DNA of 64,000 nt, taken from assembly GCA_964019425.1 (NCBI GenBank), contig OZ025859.1:62001-126000 (forward strand). Reading direction: 5' to 3'. This DNA is from Flectonema sp. DT1601. Taxonomy: Eukaryota > Euglenozoa > Diplonemea > Diplonemida > Diplonemidae. Both the position numbers and the translations under genes were made by a program. Within the stretch, counting starts at the first letter, position 1. Each line of letters starts with the position of its first letter. Under the pieces are notes generated by a model, which ran no database searches, had not been told where the DNA came from, and worked only from the letters and a program-made list of their open reading frames with translations. Shown piece by piece: positions 55,887-64,000 of the stretch.

Positions 55887-58800
55887 CTAGAACTCGAACA
55901 CCTCAGCGTGGAAGTCAAATCCCTTGGCGTAAGCAGCCTCTTCGACCGCACGCACCATAGGAGCAGGTCCACAGGCGAACACCGCGGTCTTGGAACCGCA
56001 TCCATCGAAGATGCCCGCGTAGTCTGGTCTTCCGGACAACACAGGAAGTGAGTACGTTGGATCCTCGCTGTCCGGAAGCATCACGTCCACGAACTTCGCA
56101 GTGTCGTCCGCAGTGTTGTGGAGGGTCAGGGTCACGCTGTCGTCGGCCTTCGCGTGGCAGTTCGCCAATTCCGGTCCGAAGCACTCGAACGCATCCGCTC
56201 CACGTCCCGACCACACCAACTCCACCTGCACCGCACCGTCCGGAGTCGTCTTCCTGCGAACAGCCTTCTCCAGAAGCGACAACGCAGGGGTGATTCCGAC
56301 TCCTCCCGTGCACATCACAATCTTGTCGTATCCCACCAGCTTCGACAACCTCGGCAGAGCTGAGTTTCCGAACGGACCCTGCACAACGATCTTCTCTCCC
56401 GACAAGTCCTTGTTCGCCACAGCCGCAGTCCAGCTGTCTGGTCCGTTCGCCTTCATGTGGATGCTGAAAGTCGTCATTCCGTTCTTCGTCGCTCCCCTGC
56501 TGCTGATCGAGAACGGATGCCACTCCAGGCTGCTGATCGATGGGATCTTCACCAGAACGTACTGCGTAGGCTCAAACGAGAAGCTCTTCATCGAGATCGT
56601 CAGCTTCGTGATTCCTCCCTTCCTTGGCTCGTGTTCCTTGATCGTCGCAGTTCCCACGCATCCCGCGTGGATGTGTCTCGACATCAAGTCCACCGCGTAC
56701 AGAATCACAGGAATTCCGCAGTAGATCATCAAACTCGGGTAATGGATCCACGCCATCACGTAAACCACGATGTACATCAAGTGAGACAACACGAACACAT
56801 TCCAGTAGTTACGTCTGATGTAAGGAAGCGCTCCCAAGCACACAATCGTCAAAGCACACCATGCGATGAAACCAGCCGCAGGAGGTCCGTGAGGGTATCC
56901 AATCTCCCATCTGAACATTCTCTCAAACGACAACCTCGCCGCCTCGTTCGCGTTCTCCGGGTTGATGTAAGTCTGAGTCGAGTACACAGGAGTTCCCTGA
57001 CGGTAGTATCTCATGTGGTCCGCGAACATACCGATGAAATGGCATACCGTCAACACCCAAATCCATCCTCCGATTCTACGATGGAAAGCCAACGCTCTCT
57101 CGAATGGAATTCCGATGCACCACAACAACACCGAGTGTCTCGAAACAGGGAACAGCTGCAACACCAAAAGACCGGCCACCACTCCTCCAATTCCACGGCT
57201 CGTCTTTCCAACCAAGTTGTTGATCGTCGCGTGGTTCCACACGTAGAAGAAGCACAACAAGCACCATCCAATGATCCACAAGTTCATCATCAAAGTCCCC
57301 CAGTAGAATCGGAGTTGCAGAGGAAGGTACTGGTCCACCATCTCAAGCATTGGAGACAGAGGTCCGTTCAGAGGCTTCTGGTACTTGTTCTTCATCAGGA
57401 ACCCAATCAATGCCATCAAGAACAACAAGATCACCCAGCACATGATCAGGTACGTGATCACGTCTCCGTTGTTACCACGCCACTCGAAGTACACCATTCC
57501 TCCGAGGTTGTGCTTGTCTCCTCTGATCAATCGAGTCCACACGAAGTATGGCTGTCTGTATCCAGTGCATCCGTCCTCAATGCAACCCTGTCCGTCGATC
57601 ACTCCTCTCTTCGGTTCCCATCTGGTTGGGGTTGATGGTGTTCCGTCTCCTCCATCAGCAGCTCCACCGTCAGCAGTGGTGGTACCATCAGCACCTCCAT
57701 CAGCAGTGGTGGTACCATCAGCTCCACCATCAGCAGTGGTGGTACCATCAGTACCTCCGTCCGCCTGAAGCACATTTACAGCTCTGCTGTTCGTGTTCAA
57801 AGTCAACACAGCAGGGTTCCTCGTCACAGTCAGTCCTCCCACGGTAGTCGCCGACCACTGCTGCACCGACTGGGTCGCAGCCGCGTTCACCGAAGTCTTC
57901 GTCATCGAAGTGATCGTCACCTCGACCCTCATCGTCGCAGTTGCGAGGACAGAAGCTCTGGCACCGTCAGCGGCACCGTCAGCAGCACCATCAGCGGCAG
58001 CACCGTCGGCCGCACCGTCCGCAGCACCACCGTCAGCAGTTGCTGTTGGTGGTGCTGGAGCTGACGTGATTCCACGCTTGGTATCGATCTCAGCCTTCAA
58101 CTTGCACTCGGTCAGTGTGTTGTCCGCCTGCACGTTGCAGATTCTAGTCACGTGGGTTCCGGTTTCGGTGATCGAGTTCGCCTTCGTGTATGTGTTAGTC
58201 CCGCCACCGTCAGCGCCATCAGCGCCACCATCTGCTCCACCATCAGCACCATCAGCGGCACCGTCAGCAGCACCATCAGCAACAGCAACTGCACGGTGAG
58301 CGGTAGCTGCTACAGACCTGTTTTTGTGTTTTGTTTTAGTTTTTATTTTTGTTTCCAAACCCCATCCATGGAAACATGCTTACTTGGCGATCAACAAAAT
58401 TGAAATAAACAAAACAACAAAATAAATAATTTGAATAAAGATCCATACCTTGCCTTCACCTCAGCCTCAATTGCGGTCAAAGACGTGAGAAGCTCCGGAG
58501 AATTCCAGAACGTAGCGAGCTCAGTTGGGATCTGCACCTCCATAAACACGACTGAAGTTGGAGCTCCCTCAGCAGGGGCAGCGACAACACGAGGACGGCC
58601 TGCAGCGATGATCCTCCTCCCAGAGAACGTGATGGTTTGCCACTGACCGTCGATCACTGCCGCAGCACGCTCCGCTCCTTCGCGAGCACCGGCAATCGAT
58701 GTCGACTCGAAGTCAATTCTGACAACCAAATCACCAGCAGCAAGGGTGCTTGCGGCACGGCCATCACCAGCAGCAGCACCGTCAGCAGCACCTCCGTCAG

Positions 58801-59338
58801 CAGCACCTCCATCAGCTGTGGTCCCGTCAGCTCCTCCGTCAGCTGTTGTTGGGGTGGCGGCGGTGATTCCAGTGAGCGTCAAGATTGCAGCTCTCTCGGT
58901 ACAAATCAAAGGAACTGAACCAGAGTTGCAAAGCTGCATCACCTGAGTAGTTGTTGTCTTTGCAGCGGTTGTCGAGCCACCGTCAGCTCCACCATCAGCA
59001 CCTCCGTCGGCGGTACCACCATCGGCGGTTGTGGTTCCGTCAGCGGCGGTTGCGTCGCCTCCGTCCTGCAACACTTCAACACGACGTGTCGTTGGCTTTG
59101 ACGCGTCACCGAACGCCTTTTCAACATCGGTGACCACATTCTTCATCAGATTAGTAGGGTCCGCTAGTACACTGGCGTAAGTGACATCCAATACCATCTG
59201 TACAGTCGCAGTGTACTTCTGTGCAGCAGCAGCAGTGCCGTCACCGTCATTGCTGCTGTACTCAACTTGAGCAACTCCAGCGATGAAGAACCCGAACCAG
59301 AATACTAAAAGGGCAATCCCAGTTAGTAGTTTCAACAT
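55887..59338 (-). CDS. NOX/ferric-reductase-type flavocytochrome, copy 3
   Basis: Exons 58449-59338 and 55887-58317 with the same 131-bp intron give 1106 residues, the shortest complete copy. The shortening is all in Ala-Asp-Gly linkers and in the segment after the leader (VAQVEYSSNDGDGTAAA in place of VTEVEYVVGGDGTGAAA). The membrane and dehydrogenase halves keep every motif of copy 1. Diagnostic residues FVWTRLIRGDKHNLGG and APAPPTA place it with copy 4 in a second subfamily. One conserved Ala near the C-terminus is Thr (DDTAKFVDV). The 5' flank diverges from those of copies 1 and 2 within about 20 bp, so it may be regulated differently. Confidence 0.9.
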
Positions 59339-59415
59339 TTTGTTACTTTTTTATAAAGTGTGTGGATATGACCTGATGTAATAGATTCTTTGATGTCGAG
59401 GAATAGAAATAATCG

Positions 59416-59808
59416 TTAGATGGAAATATGATCAGAAATGACTCTTTTTGAATTGAAAGTCTTGCGGTCGACAAGTCTAACGCGCTGTTGGAAATCTGTG
59501 AATTGAAAATTAAGAAAAAGATAACTATTTTGTTCTTTGTTCAGATGTTTTTTAAGTTCTGAAAAACCCTTCCAGTACGATGGCTTCAAACAAGAGAAGG
59601 ACATCAAAGGTAGCAATCCGCTTACAAGTAGTGAGCTCTCTTACATACCGTCGTAGGGATTGTATGTGCTGCTGATGTGATTTACAATACGTATGTACAT
59701 CAACCGATTCCGTAACATAACTTTAATCTCTTCTCGAAGGGAGATAAGCACTTCGTCACCAATGGCACTAACTTCAGGAAACCTGTGAAAGAACTCCAAT
59801 ACCGGCAT
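59416..59808 (-). CDS. Candidate small two-exon gene, unknown function
   Basis: Exons 59649-59808 and 59416-59495 are separated by a 153-bp intron with an ideal donor (GTATGTAAG) and acceptor (TTCACAG). The phase-1 join reads ...SSTYNPYD|DFQQRVRLVD and ends ...SDHISI with TAA. From the ATG at 59808 it gives 79 residues, including MPVLEFFHRFPEVSAIGDEV and LISLREEIKVMLRNR. The frame is open further upstream to about 59880 without another ATG, so a 5' exon may exist. Codon-like structure and good splice signals support it. The family is not recognised. It stops only about 78 bp before reductase copy 3 begins. Confidence 0.45.
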
Positions 59809-59965
59809 TGGATTCTTGTTTCGAATCTTTATTCGGGAAGAGTTAAAAACTCTGCACTTGATAAAAGGAGTTCAGACGCTAGTCTCTGAAGTGTTCTTCT
59901 CAACTCATATTAACTTTCCTCAAACAAGTGAAAAGCAACTTTCAGAATGTTGATTATCGTTCTGA

Positions 59966-60181
59966 CCACTGAACGAAATTAGTTCTCAGATTGACTTTCT
60001 TTCAGACACTAACTACGAGGTTGATGTTGTTAAACACATTAAAGAGGAAATTAGAGTGCTTGCACCCCCCGCCCGAGATGCAATCCCCGACCTCGTAATC
60101 GAAATCAACTTGTCGAGGTTCAGACACGGGATCGCCACCGGCGACATCAGCACCATCACGTTGCTTCCCAAGTCCTCTTAA
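59966..60181 (+). CDS. Candidate terminal exon of an unidentified plus-strand gene
   Basis: An open plus-strand frame ends at TAA (60179-60181). A plausible acceptor TTTCTTTCAG ends at 60005. Downstream it reads ...YEVDVVKHIKEEIRVLAPP, then DLVIEINLSRFRHGIATGD, and ends LLPKSS. The DNA at 60057-60180 is clearly richer in G+C than its surroundings, with C-ending codons like those of the reductase genes. No upstream exon or family was identified. Confidence 0.3.
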   Translation, partial: PLNEISSQIDFLSDTNYEVDVVKHIKEEIRVLAPPARDAIPDLVIEINLSRFRHGIATGDISTITLLPKSS

Positions 60182-60723
60182 AGAGGAAGTTGCAATAAGA
60201 ATATCACCGAAATGTTAGGACTTTTCCAGATCTCTCAAAAAAGGTTCTCAAAACTATATAAATTTATAACAAAAAAAAAAAATAAATAAATAAACGAAAT
60301 TAAAAAACGGCGTCATTTGATAATTTTTTGAGATGCTTTCTTCATTAAAACTGACCAAATCACATGTTACATTGCTGTTTTTTAAAAAATAATGATAACC
60401 AATACAATCGATCAAAGAAAACACTAATCAAAGAAATAACCTAAAAGGCTTTCTTTAGTTTGTTGTAAAGGAGTTGGGGTTGAGAAAGAGAGAATGAAAT
60501 TACCACTTCAGAAACTATGTCTGAGAGTATCGTCAGGTAAATATGCATTTTGATAATACATCAGATGAATTAATCTGTTTTCTTAAAACAAAAACAGATT
60601 CCAGATGTGGACACTCACTGTGGTTGACATCAAAATACATATCTAACAAGGTTTGTGTTTTTTTTTTTTTTCCTTTTTTTTTATTATATTTTTTTCCAAA
60701 AACAATGAATGAAAAAAAATTTC

Positions 60724-60754
<31 letters not shown>

Positions 60755-60892
60755 AAAAACAACACTAACTTGTATAAGTTGAAGATTTGGAGCACCACAA
60801 AGGGGGGCATTTACAAAACAAATTACAAAACAATAAAACCATCAATCAATATATCCGCATTCAACAGATGAACGCACACAGTTTTTTTTATG

Positions 60893-60926
<34 letters not shown>

Positions 60927-61076
60927 ATAGTTTTAAAGGGAAGCTGAGAGGAAGAGAGGGGGAATTTGTGCTTGTGTAATTGATGCCTTTCGATTTTTTA
61001 TTTTTCAACCCCCGATTGGGTCATCGAACAAATCGAATATAGCACAGTCACATTGATCTGGGTTTTGTTTTCAATT
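60182..61076. other. Spacer 3, AT-rich part
   Basis: Homopolymers (60659-60672, 60726-60752, 60894-60920) and no supported gene. Confidence 0.5.
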
Positions 61077-61307
61077 TCATTTATCATTCATCACAATACC
61101 AATAACAAAGTGAAGACCAGTAGAATGAAGAAGTTCAACGAACCTTACTGAGGATCACATGTTTCGGATTGTGTGAATTAGTCTTCATTTTCTTTTTTCA
61201 GAGTAAGAGAAATACATCAGCACTTTAATTAAATACGTGCCATGAGAAAATATTATTTGTGGTGAGTGGAAGGTTGTGATGTGATACAATAACTCGCGTC
61301 CTTCGCT
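61077..61307. repeat. Shared 3' flank block S beside reductase copy 4
   Basis: Closely matches 49300-49530 and 55000-55230. In those spacers the block leads into a truncated reductase relic, whereas here it runs straight into the intact copy 4. It starts inside the conserved plus-strand exon (tail 61077-61150, ending ...KKFNEPY). Confidence 0.85.
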
Positions 61308-64000
61308 CTAGAACTCGAACACCTCAGCGTGGAAGTCAAATCCCTTGGCGTAAGCAGCCTCTTCGACCGCACGCACCATAGGAGCAGGTCCACAGGCGAA
61401 CACCGCGGTCTTGGAACCGCATCCATCGAAGATGCCCGCGTAGTCTGGTCTTCCGGACAACACAGGAAGTGAGTACGTTGGATCCTCGCTGTCCGGAAGC
61501 ATCACGTCCACGAACTTCGCAGCGTCGTCCGCAGTGTTGTGGAGGGTCAGGGTCACGCTGTCGTCGGCCTTCGCGTGGCAGTTCGCCAATTCCGGTCCGA
61601 AGCACTCGAACGCATCCGCTCCACGTCCCGACCACACCAACTCCACCTGCACCGCACCGTCCGGAGTCGTCTTCCTGCGAACAGCCTTCTCCAGAAGCGA
61701 CAACGCAGGGGTGATTCCGACTCCTCCCGTGCACATCACAATCTTGTCGTATCCCACCAGCTTCGACAACCTCGGCAGAGCTGAGTTTCCGAACGGACCC
61801 TGCACAACGATCTTCTCTCCCGACAAGTCCTTGTTCGCCACAGCCGCAGTCCAGCTGTCTGGCCCGTTCGCCTTCATGTGGATGCTGAAAGTCGTCATTC
61901 CGTTCTTCGTCGCTCCCCTGCTGCTGATCGAGAACGGATGCCACTCCAGGCTGCTGATCGATGGGATCTTCACCAGAACGTACTGCGTAGGCTCAAACGA
62001 GAAGCTCTTCATCGAGATCGTCAGCTTCGTGATTCCTCCCTTCCTTGGCTCGTGTTCCTTGATCGTCGCAGTTCCCACGCATCCCGCGTGGATGTGTCTC
62101 GACATCAAGTCCACCGCGTACAGAATCACAGGAATTCCGCAGTAGATCATCAAACTCGGGTAATGGATCCACGCCATCACGTAAACCACGATGTACATCA
62201 AGTGAGACAACACGAACACATTCCAGTAGTTACGTCTGATGTAAGGAAGCGCTCCCAAGCACACAATCGTCAAAGCACACCATGCGATGAAACCAGCCGC
62301 AGGAGGTCCGTGAGGGTATCCAATCTCCCATCTGAACATTCTCTCAAACGACAACCTCGCCGCCTCGTTCGCGTTCTCCGGGTTGATGTAAGTCTGAGTC
62401 GAGTACACAGGAGTTCCCTGACGGTAGTATCTCATGTGGTCCGCGAACATACCGATGAAATGGCACACAGTCAACACCCAAATCCATCCTCCGATTCTGC
62501 GGTGGAAAGCCAACGCTCTCTCGAATGGAATTCCGATGCACCACAACAACACCGAGTGTCTCGAAACAGGGAACAGCTGCAACACCAAAAGACCAGCCAC
62601 CACTCCTCCAATTCCACGGCTCGTCTTTCCAACCAAGTTGTTGATCGTCGCGTGGTTCCACACGTAGAAGAAGCACAACAAGCACCATCCAATGATCCAC
62701 AAGTTCATCATCAAAGTCCCCCAGTAGAATCGGAGTTGCAGAGGAAGGTACTGGTCCACCATCTCAAGCATCGGAGACAGAGGTCCGTTCAGAGGCTTCT
62801 GGTACTTGTTCTTCATCAGGAACCCAATCAATGCCATCAAGAACAACAAGATCACCCAGCACATGATCAGGTACGTGATCACGTCTCCGTTGTTACCACG
62901 CCACTCGAAGTACACCATTCCTCCGAGGTTGTGCTTGTCTCCTCTGATCAATCGAGTCCACACGAAGTATGGCTGTTTGTATCCAATGCATCCGTCCTCA
63001 ATGCAACCCTGTCCGTCGATCACTCCTCTCTTCGGTTCCCATCTGGTTGGGGTTGATGGTGTTCCGTCTCCTCCATCAGCAGCTCCACCGTCAGCAGTGG
63101 TGGTACCATCAGCACCTCCATCAGCAGTGGTGGTACCATCAGCTCCACCATCAGCACCTCCGTCCGCCTGAAGCACATTTACAGCTCTGCTGTTCGTGTT
63201 CAAAGTCAACACAGCAGGGTTCCTCGTCACAGTCAGTCCTCCCACGGTAGTCGCCGACCACTGCTGTACCGACTGGGTCGCAGCCGCGTTCACCGAAGTC
63301 TTCGTCATCGAAGTGATCGTCACCTCGACCCTCATCGTCGCAGTTGCGAGGACAGAAGCTCTGGCACCGTCAGCGGCACCGTCAGCAGCACCATCAGCGG
63401 CAGCACCGTCAGCCGCACCGTCCGCAGCACCACCGTCAGCAGTTGCTGTTGGTGGTGCTGGAGCTGACGTGATTCCACGCTTGGTATCGATCTCAGCCTT
63501 CAACTTGCACTCGGTCAGTGTGTTGTCCGCTTGCACGTTGCAGATTCTAGTCACGTGGGTTCCGGTTTCGGTGATCGAGTTCGCCTTCGTGTATGTGTTA
63601 GTCCCGCCACCGTCAGCGCCATCAGCGCCACCATCTGCTCCACCATCAGCACCATCAGCACCGTCAGCGGCACCGTCAGCAGCACCATCAGCAACAGCAA
63701 CTGCACGGTGAGCGGTAGCTGCTACAGACCTGTTTTTGTGTTTTGTTTTGGTTTTTATTTTTGATTCCAAACCCCATCCATGGAAATATTCTTACTTGGC
63801 GATCAACAGAATTGAAATAAACAAAACAACAAAATAAATAATTTGAATAAAGATCCATACCTTGCCTTCACCTCAGCCTCAATTGCGGTCAAAGACGTGA
63901 GAAGCTCCGGAGAATTCCAGAACGTAGCGAGCTCAGTCGGGATCTGCACCTCCATAAACACGACTGAAGTTGGAGCTCCCTCAGCAGGGGCAGCGACAAC
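61308..64000 (-). CDS. NOX/ferric-reductase-type flavocytochrome, copy 4 (cut by window end)
   Basis: Exon 2 is 61308-63729, the 131-bp intron is 63730-63860, and exon 1 starts at 63861 and runs off the window. The visible part includes the split Arg codon, the second half of the ectodomain, all membrane helices with the four His ligands, and the complete FAD/NADPH domain ending EVFEF. It shares the copy 3 residues FVWTRLIRGDKHNLGG; one linker is shorter than in copy 1. No disruption is visible. The missing first exon should encode about 300 residues. The array may continue beyond the window. Confidence 0.88.

Overview
The window is nuclear DNA of a unicellular eukaryote, most likely a flagellated protist. 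The protein-coding genes have GT-AG introns, all three standard stop codons are used, and one gene carries sperm-tail PG-rich (axonemal) repeats. Non-coding DNA is AT-rich and studded with A or T homopolymers of 10-30 nt. I could not place the lineage. No virus-like element, CRISPR array or bacterial operon was seen. All confident genes lie on the minus strand.

Layout. 0.5-4 kb: a SHIPPO/STPGR axonemal protein and a calpain-type cysteine protease. 5.0-5.7 kb: a nearly perfect 22-bp minisatellite. 5.8-10.6 kb: AT-rich DNA with two candidate genes made of very short, phase-matched exons. 10.7-23.5 kb: one giant surface-protein gene. Joining three exons extends the long reading frame to about 4039 residues, with a signal peptide at one end and a Thr/Pro stalk plus GPI-like tail at the other. 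23.5-32.2 kb: gene-poor DNA with a 1.39-kb element bounded by 47-bp inverted repeats, which carries an LSU rRNA fragment and tRNA-like sequences. 32.2-35.4 kb: a two-exon cyclic-nucleotide-gated ion channel with a Ser/Arg-rich N-terminus. 37.8-41.7 kb: a bubblegum-type long-chain acyl-CoA synthetase and a divergent mitochondrial-carrier-like membrane protein.

43.4-64 kb holds the most striking feature: a head-to-tail array of four (the last cut by the window end) nearly identical genes for a NOX/ferric-reductase-type flavocytochrome. Each is two exons with a 131-bp intron in the same place. Each encodes a hydrophobic leader, an ectodomain of repeated modules joined by Ala-Asp-Gly linkers of variable length, a haem-binding membrane domain with NOX spacing of its four histidines, and a C-terminal FAD/NADPH dehydrogenase. 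The spacers contain truncated 3' relics of the same gene, duplicated blocks, a conserved plus-strand exon beside each of copies 2-4, and a candidate small spliced gene.

Together the confident genes suggest a motile cell with cyclic-nucleotide signalling, lipid activation, a giant adhesin-like coat protein and an amplified plasma-membrane electron-transfer system. Gene functions come from motif recognition by eye. Splice sites are inferred from GT-AG signals and phase agreement, without transcript support.
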